Shown in pieces: positions 54,322 through 63,507 of a stretch of DNA of 64,000 nt (within the stretch, counting starts at the first letter, position 1; each line of letters starts with the position of its first letter). Origin of the DNA: Myxococcales bacterium (GTDB lineage: Bacteria; Myxococcota_C; UBA6777); NCBI GenBank assembly GCA_020632975.1, contig JACKEL010000008.1, forward strand, positions 266,960-330,959. Direction: 5' to 3'. Under the pieces are notes generated by a model that had not been told where the DNA came from, ran no database searches, and saw only the letters and a list, made by a program, of their open reading frames with translations. Both the position numbers and the translations under genes were made by a program.

Positions 54322-56382
54322 TTACCAGCCAGAGAAGATTTCTTTTGCGGTGTCTGCGGCAGAGCTAAGACCCGAACCAATCGTGTCACGTGCAGAACTG
54401 AGGCCCGAAGCAACGGTGTCGCGTGCGCTGCTCAAGCCGCTCGATACTTTGTCCACTGCTGCGCTGCCGATGGCGCGGGCATCATCCAAACCAAGCTTTC
54501 CATCGCCTGTTGCGTCAAAGGTGTTGACCGCTGCTTTGTGCACTTCGCGTCCAACGACTTTCGCGCCTTCCACGCCCACTTTGGCGATCTGCGCAACATC
54601 CACTTCCACAGCGACGTTACCGCTCGCACCGATCCCCAAGGTCGCGCCAAGGTTCGCTTGGAAACGCAGTTTGCCGTCTGAAAGACCAACATCCAAACCA
54701 CCTTCAACACCCGCACCTGCATTCAAAGAGCCCGATGCTGTAACAGAGAAGGGTCCAGCGTGGCCTTTGACTTCACCTTCCAACTTGGCACCCGCGAAGG
54801 CTTCACCTTTGACAGTGACCGCTGCTTCTGGCGGATAGATCGACGCGGTGACTTTTCCTTCCAACGAACCATCCGCGCCAACGAACGCACGACCTTTTCC
54901 TTCGACGCCTGCGGTGATGTCCACACCTGCAACGCTTCCGAGCTTTTGCGTGTAATTTCCAGCGACGTTTGCATCAAGCACCGCCAACTGTCCGCTGAGT
55001 TTGCCTGAGACTTCGTTATTCAGACCGCCAAGCTTCACATTGGTGGTTGCTTCGCCGCTTGCATTGAGGACTTTCACATCGCCAGAAATCTTGGCCTCAT
55101 AGCCATCTTTCTTGAGATCGCCGCTTTGAAGTTTTCCACTCTTTTCCCACACAGATGCGCTCGCAGAGAAGGTCTCTTTGCGCTCATAACCCGCCGCGCT
55201 GATGGTCTCTTCGCGCTTGTGGGTGTCTGTGTCGATCTTGGGGCTGAGTTCTTTGGAACCAAAGACTTCTTTGGCGATGCTTTGGGCGTTTGAGATATTT
55301 TTGTTGGTGGTTTGACGTTGTTTGTGAGCGTCTTCACCCACACCTTTGTAAGCTTCGCGCTCTGCCCCCCAAGTCGTGGACTTGCTCGAATGGGTGTTTT
55401 TGTACTCAACACCCGCTTTGGTCGTCAGTTTTCCATTCTCAAACTTGGTGTTGGATGCACCATCTTGTTTGGTGGTGGTAAACTTGGAGCCCGACTCGGT
55501 TTTTACGGTCTTGTCCGTCGTCCAACCGTTGCCGTGTTCTGTGCTGGTTTTTTCTGTATTGGATTGGAAGCTCAGATCTTTTCCACGAAACTTGGTGTTG
55601 GTGGTCTCGCCAGTCATCTCCAAAGTCGTGCTTTTTCCGTCTTTCTTGTCTGTCTCTGACATCGAGATCGTGTCTTTCGACATCGTCACGTTGCCCTTCT
55701 TGTCGAAGGCTTTCTCGTTAGAGACAGTTTCTGAAGTCGAATGAGAAACATTCTTGTCTTCGATGCTCGACTTGGTTGTCTCACTGCTGGTGGTGCGCTT
55801 GTTTTCGCCGAAGATACCGCCGCCTTTGGCTTCTGAAGTCGAAGTCTTGGACTCAAGCGACGTAGAAAGCTTGATATCATCAAGCTTGTAATTTTCTTCG
55901 AGTTTGGTGCTCGCACTTTGCGAAGTCACGCTGCCATTACGACCATAGCTGGTATCGAGCTTTTTGGTCTCTGTAAGGTCCGCTGTCGTCTTGGTGCTTG
56001 TCGAAGACTGCGAAGTCTTGTTGCCGCGCATACCATATTTGGTTGTAATTTCGCGAGACTGGCCCTCACCATTCGCACGCTCAAGCCCTTTGGACATCGT
56101 CGTGGACTTGCCCGCTAGGCTCGTGGTTTGGCTGTTTTTGCTAGTGTACTTGGTGCCGTTCAAGTCGTGGGAGCGCTCAGTGGTGACGTTGCGGCCCGTC
56201 AAGAGATTGCCTTTGGACTCATTTTTGGTGGTAAAAGAGTCACGTGATGCAGGCGTAGAGTTCGATGGGCGCGTACTTGGCGCGGGCTGTTGTTGGGTCG
56301 AACGCTGCGCTTGTTTCGCTTGATTCGACTCTTGGGTTCTTTGCGTATTGTTTCGGTTATCTGAACGGCGGATAGAGGACAT
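54322..56382 (-). CDS. repetitive Lys/Ser/Thr-rich protein of unknown function
   Basis: 686 aa from ATG 56382 with GGGAG seven bases upstream. No signal peptide. Residues 1-350 are low-complexity, rich in Thr, Ser and Lys, with alternating short strands (GNVTMSKDTISMSETDKK). Residues 400-610 have Gly/Ala/Val-rich beta repeats (GVDITAGVEGKGRAFVGADG, then GHAGPFSVTASGSLNAGAG). An EF-hand-like loop FDATGDGKLGLDDA follows, and the end has three GLSSARDT repeats. This resembles a long beta-solenoid or fibre. It sits upstream of the TPR/methyltransferase operon on the same strand, and its many lysines make it a possible methylation substrate (inference). Confidence 0.7.
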   Translation of the reverse strand: MSSIRRSDNRNNTQRTQESNQAKQAQRSTQQQPAPSTRPSNSTPASRDSFTTKNESKGNLLTGRNVTTERSHDLNGTKYTSKNSQTTSLAGKSTTMSKGLERANGEGQSREITTKYGMRGNKTSQSSTSTKTTADLTETKKLDTSYGRNGSVTSQSASTKLEENYKLDDIKLSTSLESKTSTSEAKGGGIFGENKRTTSSETTKSSIEDKNVSHSTSETVSNEKAFDKKGNVTMSKDTISMSETDKKDGKSTTLEMTGETTNTKFRGKDLSFQSNTEKTSTEHGNGWTTDKTVKTESGSKFTTTKQDGASNTKFENGKLTTKAGVEYKNTHSSKSTTWGAEREAYKGVGEDAHKQRQTTNKNISNAQSIAKEVFGSKELSPKIDTDTHKREETISAAGYERKETFSASASVWEKSGKLQSGDLKKDGYEAKISGDVKVLNASGEATTNVKLGGLNNEVSGKLSGQLAVLDANVAGNYTQKLGSVAGVDITAGVEGKGRAFVGADGSLEGKVTASIYPPEAAVTVKGEAFAGAKLEGEVKGHAGPFSVTASGSLNAGAGVEGGLDVGLSDGKLRFQANLGATLGIGASGNVAVEVDVAQIAKVGVEGAKVVGREVHKAAVNTFDATGDGKLGLDDARAIGSAAVDKVSSGLSSARDTVASGLSSARDTIGSGLSSAADTAKEIFSGW

Positions 56383-56751
56383 GGGCTTGCTCCCTGTATT
56401 CTGTTCTGCGCAACAATGAACCTCTCATCGTTGCCTTGAAAGTAAAAACCTTCTTCAGATGAGCATTCTTTGACGTGAAAAGGTAGAAGATGTTTCCCTG
56501 TATTTTCGTGGAACGTTTGTTCGAGGTTGCTTGCTTTTTTGCGCGGCTCAGCCAACTACCTGAAAGACAAGGCTCAAGCCTAGAACATGTTCTGCTTTTA
56601 TTACAGACACCGCTGAGCCGCAAGCCAACCAGTGTAACAAAGAGAGCCAACCGAATACCTTTATCACAAAAAATATCCTGTATTTTTAGACCCATTTTAG
56701 CTGTATTTTTTAACCATTTTCAGAGGGGCGCCCCGAAAGAGGGACATTCTC
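56383..56751. promoter_or_regulatory. intergenic region with GAAC/GTTC palindromes and repeated CTGTATT
   Basis: 370 bp upstream of the repetitive protein. Two palindromes, GAACGTTTGTTC (56511-56522) and GAACATGTTC (56583-56592), and several CCTGTATT or GCTGTATTTTT copies (near 56393, 56496, 56667 and 56699). The first palindrome with its flanking bases fits the Gram-positive LexA consensus GAAC-N4-GTTC, but not the myxobacterial LexA site known to me. Operator function is a guess. Confidence 0.3.
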
Positions 56752-57207
56752 TCAGCCTTCTCTGACCAAAGTGCAAGCCAAAAGATCCTGTATCCGCAGA
56801 AGCTCTCGATCATCCGAAGGATACGGGCTTACCCAAGGACAGATCGCGACCCAAAGCCCTCTCTGTTGGGGCTCTACGTAATCTTCGAGATCTTCGACCA
56901 AAAGCATCTCCCCGATCTTATAAGAAGGGAACTGTTCACGAACAAAACGCAGATCTTTCCTTGCGCCTTGCCAGTGGACAATGGGCATCTTGGCGACCCA
57001 AGATGGGGCGTCTCCTGCCTCGACGAGCGTTTCCAAACAACGACGCGCTCGTTGGGTGCGAACCGCCGTGAACAAAACGACTTCAGAAAAAGACGCATGA
57101 CAAAAGTCTAAAAATTCGTACAAACAAGGACGCGGGAATAAACTCATGGCATTGGAGACCAAAGTCCCCTCCAGATCCAATGCCACCAGGCGAGGAAAAG
57201 CGGCCAT
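56752..57207 (-). CDS. HAD-superfamily FCP1/NIF-like phosphatase-fold protein
   Basis: 151 aa from ATG 57207, six bases after TTGGAG. HAD motif I ALDLEGTLVS (Asp11; the second position is Glu13 instead of the usual Asp), then PCLYEFLDFCHASFSEVVLFTA as in FCP1-type small phosphatases, a Lys in RKDLRFV and VEDLEDYV as the last motif. The Glu for Asp change could alter catalysis. Followed upstream in the same direction by the ferredoxin reductase gene (36 nt apart), so probably co-transcribed. Confidence 0.72.
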   Translation of the reverse strand: MAAFPRLVALDLEGTLVSNAMSLFPRPCLYEFLDFCHASFSEVVLFTAVRTQRARRCLETLVEAGDAPSWVAKMPIVHWQGARKDLRFVREQFPSYKIGEMLLVEDLEDYVEPQQRGLWVAICPWVSPYPSDDRELLRIQDLLACTLVREG

Positions 57208-57243
57208 CAAAAGCTCCAACCAAGGCGCGTTGGAGACACCATA

Positions 57244-57942
57244 TCACCAACGTTCGTGATGAAGACTCTCTTCGCGGACGCCTTGTTCAGAAAGAAATGC
57301 TTTGAGGCTTGTCAACATCTCGCCTTGTCCGCAGATGTAGTAATCATACGCAGACCAAGCAAGCATCGAGGGATGACGCGACAAGAAGTCCATGATTCGG
57401 CCGCGTTCGCCTGTCCAATCGTCCGAAGCTTGCGAAAGGATCGGATAAAACGCTGCGCCAAGGGCTTGTTCCCACTCTTCGCGGTAGAGGATTTCTTCTT
57501 CGTTGCGGCATCCAAAAAGCATGATATCTTCGGAAGGATGGGCTGCTTGGCGTTCAGGCGAACGAAACAACGAGCGCAGCGGCGCGATCCCTGTACCCGT
57601 CGCGATCCAAACAAGCGGACGCGAGGGAGCAGAACCATACAGAAAACGCCCACCTGGTCCTTTCACCCACACAGCGTCCCCAGGCGAAAGCCCTGTGAGA
57701 CAAGGAACCAAAAAATGCCCATCGACCGCACGAATACACAGTTCAAGAAAGCGATCTGTGGGTGAAGAAGCCAAGGAAAAAGGGAAATACTCAGATGGGG
57801 TCTCCCCATCAGCACAAGGAAACCCGATCTCGATATATTGACCTGCACGATAATCAAAGCCATCCTTGGGCCGCAGTCGCAAACGGCGAACTGTAGGAGA
57901 AAGGGTTGTGCAGTCTTCGACAAAAAACAAACTAGCTTCCAT
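57244..57942 (-). CDS. ferredoxin-NADP reductase-family flavoprotein
   Basis: 232 aa. FAD-binding motif EYFPFSLASSP in place of the classical RxYS, a second flavin loop GPGGRFLY, the NAD(P) motif IATGTGIAPLRSLF and C-terminal YYICGQGEMLTSLKAFL. No iron-sulfur Cys motif, so it is a stand-alone reductase domain; the electron partner is unknown. It starts 62 nt from the divergent BtuF-like gene. Confidence 0.87.
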   Translation of the reverse strand: MEASLFFVEDCTTLSPTVRRLRLRPKDGFDYRAGQYIEIGFPCADGETPSEYFPFSLASSPTDRFLELCIRAVDGHFLVPCLTGLSPGDAVWVKGPGGRFLYGSAPSRPLVWIATGTGIAPLRSLFRSPERQAAHPSEDIMLFGCRNEEEILYREEWEQALGAAFYPILSQASDDWTGERGRIMDFLSRHPSMLAWSAYDYYICGQGEMLTSLKAFLSEQGVREESLHHERW

Positions 57943-58004
57943 CTCGCTCTAAACTACCTATCAACAGCAAAGCCAATCGACCCCAACCAAGGAGCCAAGT
58001 CACG

Positions 58005-58787
58005 ATGCGCGTTATCTCACTCACCTGTTCCAACACAGAGATCGTCTGCGCTTTGGGATGCGCGGAGATGCTTGTGGGTGTGGACAAACATTCGGACTAC
58101 CCCGAAGAAGTGGTTCGCAACTTAGCACGGGTGGGACCAGATCTCCAGATCGACATCGAAAAAGTCGCATCCCTTCGGCCCGATCTGGTCTTGGCTTCGT
58201 TGACCGTCCCAGGCCACGAGCGGATCATCGAGGGTCTTCAAAAAGCCAAGTTACCTTTCCTCGCGCCTGAACCCACACGCCTTGCTGATATCTACGATGA
58301 CATCCGTCTCATCGCCCAACATCTCGGAGTGCCTGAACGAGCAGCATCCTTGGTGGATTCGATGACACGAGAGATCGAAGCCAACGCATCACCCGACGCG
58401 GACGGACCTTCGATCTTGGTGCAGTGGTGGCCCAAGCCAGTGATCGCCCCAGGACAACAAAGTTGGCTCCACGATATGCTCCTTGCTGCGGGGGCCAAGC
58501 ATCCTTTGCAAGAGGAACAAGTCAAGTCACGGCCCCTCACAGATGAAGAAGTCCATGCCCTTGCACCCGATGCTTTTGTGATCTCATGGTGTGGCGTATC
58601 CTTCGAAAAGTACCGTCCAGACGTGCTTTTGCGCAACCCCGTTTGGCAAGATCTACCCGCCATCCAAAACAAGCGTATCTACAGCATCCCCGAAGCCTAC
58701 ATGGGGCGCCCTTCTCCCCGTCTTATCGAGGGTTTCCGCGCCCTACAAGACATCGTAAAAGAGATCAAAGCAGCCACACCGCGATGA
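58005..58787 (+). CDS. BtuF-like (cobalamin/iron-chelate) binding protein without signal peptide
   Basis: 260 aa. Periplasmic-binding-protein class III fold: RVISLTCSNTEIVCALG at the start, GVDKHSDYPEEV, SLRPDLVLASL, and a C-terminal IYSIPEAYMGRPSPRLIEGF. It matches the stand-alone cobalamin-binding family. It begins directly with the first beta strand and has no signal sequence or lipobox, so a cytoplasmic location is implied. No transporter genes are adjacent. Confidence 0.82.
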   Translation: MRVISLTCSNTEIVCALGCAEMLVGVDKHSDYPEEVVRNLARVGPDLQIDIEKVASLRPDLVLASLTVPGHERIIEGLQKAKLPFLAPEPTRLADIYDDIRLIAQHLGVPERAASLVDSMTREIEANASPDADGPSILVQWWPKPVIAPGQQSWLHDMLLAAGAKHPLQEEQVKSRPLTDEEVHALAPDAFVISWCGVSFEKYRPDVLLRNPVWQDLPAIQNKRIYSIPEAYMGRPSPRLIEGFRALQDIVKEIKAATPR

Positions 58788-58798
58788 TTCAGTTTCCC

Positions 58799-60595
58799 TT
58801 AGGAGTCCGCGGTCTTCTCCACTTCATCTTGTTCGGCACGCGCTTCTGAGCGCAGCAGGTGCGCCTTAAACGCTTTTAAGCGCGCATACACCTGCGCACT
58901 CGAAGGAAGCCCCCAGATATCCGCCATCAACGCATCCGTTTCTTCCACACGAATCAAGCGCATCCTACGCTTGACGGCTCCAACCTGCCGAGGCGACATA
59001 CTCAGTTCACGAAACCCGAGCCCCAAAAGCAGCGGAAGGAACAACGGTTTCCCTGCCATCTCCCCGCACAAAGACAGTGGGATCTTCGCTTCTTGGGCAG
59101 CGTTCACGATGATCTGCAACAAACGCAGCAAGCTCGGCTGCATCGGGCTAAACAAGTGATTCACGCGGGCATTGTTTCGATCGGCTGCCATCAAAAATTG
59201 GATCAGATCATTCGTTCCCACGGAAAGAAAGTCCACTTCGCGCGCCCAGTGCGACAACGAAAGCGCAGCTGCTGGTGTCTCGACCATAATCCCCAAAGGT
59301 ACGTCTTCTGCGAAAGGGACACCTCGCTTACGCAACCCATCTTGCGCTTCCTGAAAGAGCTGGCGCACGGCTTGAAGTTCTTCATACGCAGAAAGCATCG
59401 GGATCATGATCCGCAACCGACCGTGAAGTCCTGCACGCAACATCGCCTGAAACTGCGGAAGCAACAACTCATAATGATCCAAAGAGATCCGCACACCCCT
59501 CCAACCAAGGTGAGGATTGCTTTCCATCGGCAAGGGGAAAGATGCCAAACGCTTGTCGCCACCGATATCTAGCGTGCGAAAAGTCACCAACTCAGGCGCC
59601 ATATCCTCCACGATACGGCGATAAAGCGCATACTGCTCTTCTTCGCTAGGTAGCGCATCGCGCCCCATATACAGGAACTCTGTGCGAAAAAGTCCAACAC
59701 CTTGCACTGCGTTCTTTTTGCAGTCATCGATCTCGCGAAGAAACCCTACGTTGGCGCGCAGCGTCATCTCTTGACCGCAAAGTGTTTTTGCAGGCAAAGC
59801 ATCAAAACGACGCAAAGCATGCAAACGCTCCATCCAATCCATCTTTGCTTGGCCAAGTCGCGCGGTGGTCTCTTGATCAGGGCAGATGTAAACCTCCCCC
59901 TGCTCTCCGTCCAACGCGATAGGATCTCCCTGCTGGATATGCCTCGATAGCTCTGGCGTCCCAATGATGTAAGGGATATTCATCGCGTGCGCGAGGACCG
60001 TGATATGGCTCGCAGCGCCCCCTCTCTCGGTCACGATCCCCTTCACATGGGCAAGTTCGAGGTTCGCGAGAAAAGACGGATACAACTCACGTCCAACCAA
60101 GATCACATCTTCAGACAAAGTAAGGCGCTCAACCCCCCGCCCAGACTGCAAAAATGACAACACATGCCGCCAAACATCCCGCAGATCGACAACTCGCTGA
60201 CGTAGCTCGACCGACTCCATCGCCAAAAAGATCCCCTCACAACACGCTAACGCCCGTCGCAAGGCATCTTCCGCAAGCAACTTACCTTTTGTCAGTTCCT
60301 CCTCAAACGCCTCAAGAAAGACGTCGTCTTCCAACAACAAAAGCTGCGCCTCGAAGATCTCCGCTTCATTTTCCCCCAAACGCGCGGCGACACGTGCCCG
60401 CGTATCCCGCAGATGGCAAGCCACATGCTCACAAGCCTCTTGGAAACGCTTGCGCTCCTCTTCCAAAACGGGCTCTGTTTCGCGAGAATCGGACTTTCCC
60501 ACCTGTACTTGGGTGGCATCCTCCTCAAGGGGCAAGATGTACGCTTTTTCCAACGCAATCCCTCGACTCACGGGGATGCCCTTGAGTAAGATCAT
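58799..60595 (-). CDS. ptsI: phosphoenolpyruvate-protein phosphotransferase (PTS enzyme I)
   Basis: 598 aa, usual length. Phosphorylated His197 in RGGAASHITVLAHA, the PEP-binding TEFLYMGRDALPSEEEQY, GIMVETPAAAL, SVGTNDLIQF and active Cys in SLCGEMAG. It transfers phosphate from PEP to HPr. No HPr (ptsH) or sugar-specific subunits are in the window, so the role may be regulatory, as in many delta-type bacteria. The start overlaps the YkgJ-like stop by four bases. It converges on the BtuF-like gene with 11 nt between stops. Confidence 0.95.
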   Translation of the reverse strand: MILLKGIPVSRGIALEKAYILPLEEDATQVQVGKSDSRETEPVLEEERKRFQEACEHVACHLRDTRARVAARLGENEAEIFEAQLLLLEDDVFLEAFEEELTKGKLLAEDALRRALACCEGIFLAMESVELRQRVVDLRDVWRHVLSFLQSGRGVERLTLSEDVILVGRELYPSFLANLELAHVKGIVTERGGAASHITVLAHAMNIPYIIGTPELSRHIQQGDPIALDGEQGEVYICPDQETTARLGQAKMDWMERLHALRRFDALPAKTLCGQEMTLRANVGFLREIDDCKKNAVQGVGLFRTEFLYMGRDALPSEEEQYALYRRIVEDMAPELVTFRTLDIGGDKRLASFPLPMESNPHLGWRGVRISLDHYELLLPQFQAMLRAGLHGRLRIMIPMLSAYEELQAVRQLFQEAQDGLRKRGVPFAEDVPLGIMVETPAAALSLSHWAREVDFLSVGTNDLIQFLMAADRNNARVNHLFSPMQPSLLRLLQIIVNAAQEAKIPLSLCGEMAGKPLFLPLLLGLGFRELSMSPRQVGAVKRRMRLIRVEETDALMADIWGLPSSAQVYARLKAFKAHLLRSEARAEQDEVEKTADS

Positions 60596-61197
60596 CGTTC
60601 TTCTTCTCCACCCGAGGATGCTTGTTGCTCACCTGCGATCGCGCCTCCGCCCCCCTGCGAAACATGCGGTTTTCCCGTTCCCAAAGCCCCTTCTAAGACC
60701 TCTCCCCATGTGGGACGCGCCACCTCATCTGGCCATCCCATCCTTGTCATCACGGACAACACGGTATTGAGGTGTTCAACATTGAAAGCAACATCAGCGG
60801 AAGGCGCGATCTCATCGAAGTTTAGCTCACACCACGACAAAAACGCTCCCTCATCATCTTGCAACATCACGCCATAACCATGTGTTCGGCAGATCACAGG
60901 ACGCGCATCGTAGACTTGGCATCCCCCCTCTTCGAGCAAAGGGCAAAGCTCTCGCTGTCCCGCGCGATAATCCGCCAACCGTTCGCGTGTTCGTTGCTTT
61001 GCATCTTCTCCCAAAGCCGCAACAGCATCGCCCAAAAGCTCGGACTCGACACGAAACAACGTCTCTGGCGGACGACAACACGAAAAACATCCCACCTTAC
61101 AGCGGATCTGATCGCCATAAAGCCCCCGTTGTTTGGCTGCCAACATCTCGATCTTCGCCAACAAATCCCGATACTTTGCATGTATCTCCGCGCTCAA
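60592..61197 (-). CDS. YkgJ-family Cys-cluster protein
   Basis: 201 aa from TTG 61197, seven bases after AAAAGGAG; GTG 61221 is in frame but lacks a site. The Cys cluster CKVGCFSCCRPP (residues about 34-45), CPLLEEGGCQVYDARPVICRTHG and WCELNF match the zinc or iron-binding YkgJ family. The last 40 residues are a Gly/Ser/Glu-rich tail. Function of the family is not settled. Translationally coupled to ptsI (ATGA). Confidence 0.85.
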   Translation of the reverse strand: MSAEIHAKYRDLLAKIEMLAAKQRGLYGDQIRCKVGCFSCCRPPETLFRVESELLGDAVAALGEDAKQRTRERLADYRAGQRELCPLLEEGGCQVYDARPVICRTHGYGVMLQDDEGAFLSWCELNFDEIAPSADVAFNVEHLNTVLSVMTRMGWPDEVARPTWGEVLEGALGTGKPHVSQGGGGAIAGEQQASSGGEEER

Positions 61198-61357
61198 GCG
61201 TAAACTCCTTTTGTCTCGCACATAGGACCATCATCCTTCGGTTTCTTTTTGTCTACCACGTTCGCTTGTGAATCGAAATATCCCAACCCGCCACAATCCA
61301 ATCTCCCAACACACACAAAAACAACAAGATACAGCAAGCGCTCTCTCCAAATACACA

Positions 61358-62359
61358 TCAAATCGCTCGACACAGCGACAAAGCATCCACGCGCACAGCC
61401 CCAGCTTGACGCAAGATATCTGCACAAGTCCCAAGGGTCGCGCCCGTGGTGATAACATCATCAATAAGCAGTATCCGCGCCCCACGCAATCTTTCCTTGA
61501 CCCAAGGCGCCAAAAAGACCTGACCCAACAAAGCGCTTCGCCGTTCTGCTCCGCTGAGACCGACCTGCGAAGTCGTCTCATGGCGTTGCAAGATCTCAGG
61601 AAGCATCTGACCTTTGGCAAAAGGAGCAAGCGACTTTGTAAGTTCCCAAGCCTGATGAAAGCCCCGTTGATGCAGACGTTTTCGAGAGAGCGGAACAGGG
61701 ATCAACCAGTCATACATGCCGATCTGCGAGGCCAACCCACACGCCTCTTCTCGAAAAAGCGCACACAAAGCCTCCCCTGCAAAAGCATCCCCTTGGTACT
61801 TCCACTGCTGCAAAAGCGCCCGAACAGAACCCGCATACGCAAAACAAGCCCAAGCCCGCGCAAGACCGATCCCTTCGCCACGACAGGAAGGGCAAGCGCC
61901 ATCCAAACTGATCTCGACTTCTTCCTGAGAGGACCATCTCGACCGATAATCCGACATCTCCGCACTCACGACATCCGAGGCACGTAAGATCACCTTGCGA
62001 CACGCGCCCTCTTGTGACGTAGCCCCCAAGATCTCTTCGTCCAAAGGCGCGCAACAACGGGAACAAACAGGGATCTCCGCCAAAGGCCAGTTCCCCAAAC
62101 GACACCCGATGCAGAGAAGACATCCCTCCGTTCCAATAGGGAGAGGCACCAAACAAGCCGCACAATACGACGGATACAGCAACTCCAAGATCCCCCATGT
62201 TCCCAAACGCATCGCAGCCCAGCCCTTTCCCAAAACATGGGAAGTCCAACGAAAAAAGCGATGTGTCTGTGTGTTGGTGTCCAATGAAAGAGAAGAGGAT
62301 GAGGGACAAGCACCATGTGAAGGTACTTTTTCTTGTTCCAAAAGGATCTCAACAGGCAT
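61358..62359 (-). CDS. comF: ComF-family phosphoribosyltransferase-like protein
   Basis: 333 aa from ATG 62359, seven bases after GGAG; the frame stays open upstream to 62596 without a good start. Zinc ribbon with CAAC...C..C...CSRCCAP, CPSC, then the central WKYQGDAFAGEALCALF, LIPVPLSRKRLHQRGFHQA and the PRPP loop RILLIDDVITTGATL. ComF is needed for DNA uptake in competent bacteria. About 65 residues before the zinc ribbon and an Asp/Glu-containing insert inside it make it longer than the typical 230-250 aa. Confidence 0.87.
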   Translation of the reverse strand: MPVEILLEQEKVPSHGACPSSSSLSLDTNTQTHRFFRWTSHVLGKGWAAMRLGTWGILELLYPSYCAACLVPLPIGTEGCLLCIGCRLGNWPLAEIPVCSRCCAPLDEEILGATSQEGACRKVILRASDVVSAEMSDYRSRWSSQEEVEISLDGACPSCRGEGIGLARAWACFAYAGSVRALLQQWKYQGDAFAGEALCALFREEACGLASQIGMYDWLIPVPLSRKRLHQRGFHQAWELTKSLAPFAKGQMLPEILQRHETTSQVGLSGAERRSALLGQVFLAPWVKERLRGARILLIDDVITTGATLGTCADILRQAGAVRVDALSLCRAI

Positions 62360-62559
62360 CGGACCACTCCATCCAGTGAGAAGGAGCACGACGATCAAGG
62401 CCGATACACCGAAAGAATGAACACCGTCATCTTCCTGTGTAAACAAAGTGAGCCTCGCCCAAACAAGGTACAGCTTGGGATCATCGCGCAAGACAGGGTG
62501 GCCTGCGATAGAAAAAGTTGTACCAAGAAAGGCATGTTGGCCTGTAGAGGAACAGCGAG

Positions 62560-63030
62560 CTAACGATGGTAAGGTTCGTTTTTGAGGATGGTCCAAGCGC
62601 GATAGATCTGCTCAGTGAGGAGCAGCAACGCGATCTGATGAGGAAAGGTCATCGGGGAGAGAGACAACAAGATATCTGCGCGCTGTTTTACTTCAGGGGC
62701 AAGTCCAGCACCGCTACCAATGACGAAAAACAAGCGTCCTCGGGTGTTATCGAGGGCTTGTTGCATCTCGCCAGCCCAACGTGTGCTGTCCCACCGTTGT
62801 CCTTCTTCAGAGAGAGCGATCAGCGTGTCTTCGTCTTTGATCTGCGCAAGGATCCGTTCGCCTTCAACTTGGACGGCGCGCGGCTCGCTTGCGAGGTTGG
62901 GTTTGTTTTCTTCTTTGAGGCGGATCAACTCGATCGGGCAATAACGGCGAAGGCGTTGAAAGTAGGTCTCAATGCCTTCTTCGAGATAGCGATCTTTGAG
63001 TCGCCCCATCACAAGGATAGCGATCTTCAT
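62560..63030 (-). CDS. rlmH: 23S rRNA (pseudouridine1915-N3)-methyltransferase RlmH
   Basis: 156 aa, full length. SPOUT-class features: MKIAILVMGRLKDRYLEEGI, LIALSEEGQRWDSTRWA, FVIGSGAGLAPEV with the knot glycines, and the C-terminal LSLSPMTFPHQIALLLLTEQIYRAWTI. It methylates pseudouridine 1915 in helix 69 of 23S rRNA. Lies 18 nt after rsfS, the common neighbour in many genomes. Confidence 0.95.
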   Translation of the reverse strand: MKIAILVMGRLKDRYLEEGIETYFQRLRRYCPIELIRLKEENKPNLASEPRAVQVEGERILAQIKDEDTLIALSEEGQRWDSTRWAGEMQQALDNTRGRLFFVIGSGAGLAPEVKQRADILLSLSPMTFPHQIALLLLTEQIYRAWTILKNEPYHR

Positions 63031-63048
63031 GATGAGCTTACGCCGATC

Positions 63049-63477
63049 CTAGAGATCGTCGTCCTCGTTGTCATAGGAAGAGACTTGTTCTCCTCCTGAC
63101 CACAGTTTGGATTTGGCGGGCCAGAGGCGATCCAAGTCGTAGTAATCACGGACGGGTCCGTAAAATACGTGGACAACGACATCGCCAAAGTCGAGCAAGA
63201 CCCACTGTGCCTTGTGCAAACCTTCGACGCCAAGGGGCATGTGACCAGCGTGCTTTCCTTCTTCGCGCAGCGTCTCAGCGATAGCAGAGACGTGACGATC
63301 AGAGTTTCCGCTGCAAATCACCACATAGTCAGCATAAGAACAGAGGTCTTTGACTTCGTAAACAAAGATATTTTCAGCTTTTTTATCTTCAGCCCAGTGT
63401 GCCAATTCCATGGCAAAGTCATATGTCGACGGGGCGTTTTCTTGTTGTGCTTGTTGTGCAACCACGGCTTTCTCCAT
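63049..63477 (-). CDS. rsfS: ribosome silencing factor RsfS
   Basis: 142 aa from ATG 63477 with AAAGGAG upstream; an ATG at 63504 is in frame but lacks a site. Core of the family: YADYVVICSGNSDRHVSAIA, GVEGLHKAQWVLLDFGDVVVHVF and RDYYDLDRLW. Binds L14 and blocks subunit joining under starvation. An extra acidic tail ends in DNEDDDL. Operon with rlmH. Confidence 0.94.
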   Translation of the reverse strand: MEKAVVAQQAQQENAPSTYDFAMELAHWAEDKKAENIFVYEVKDLCSYADYVVICSGNSDRHVSAIAETLREEGKHAGHMPLGVEGLHKAQWVLLDFGDVVVHVFYGPVRDYYDLDRLWPAKSKLWSGGEQVSSYDNEDDDL

Positions 63478-63507
63478 TAAATATGTCGCTCCTTTCGCCC
63501 GCATACC

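Noticed and set aside
62360..62596. Extension of ComF upstream to 62596
   Set aside because: The extra 79 residues overlap the RlmH end and contain no ComF feature; ATG 62359 has a proper ribosome site.
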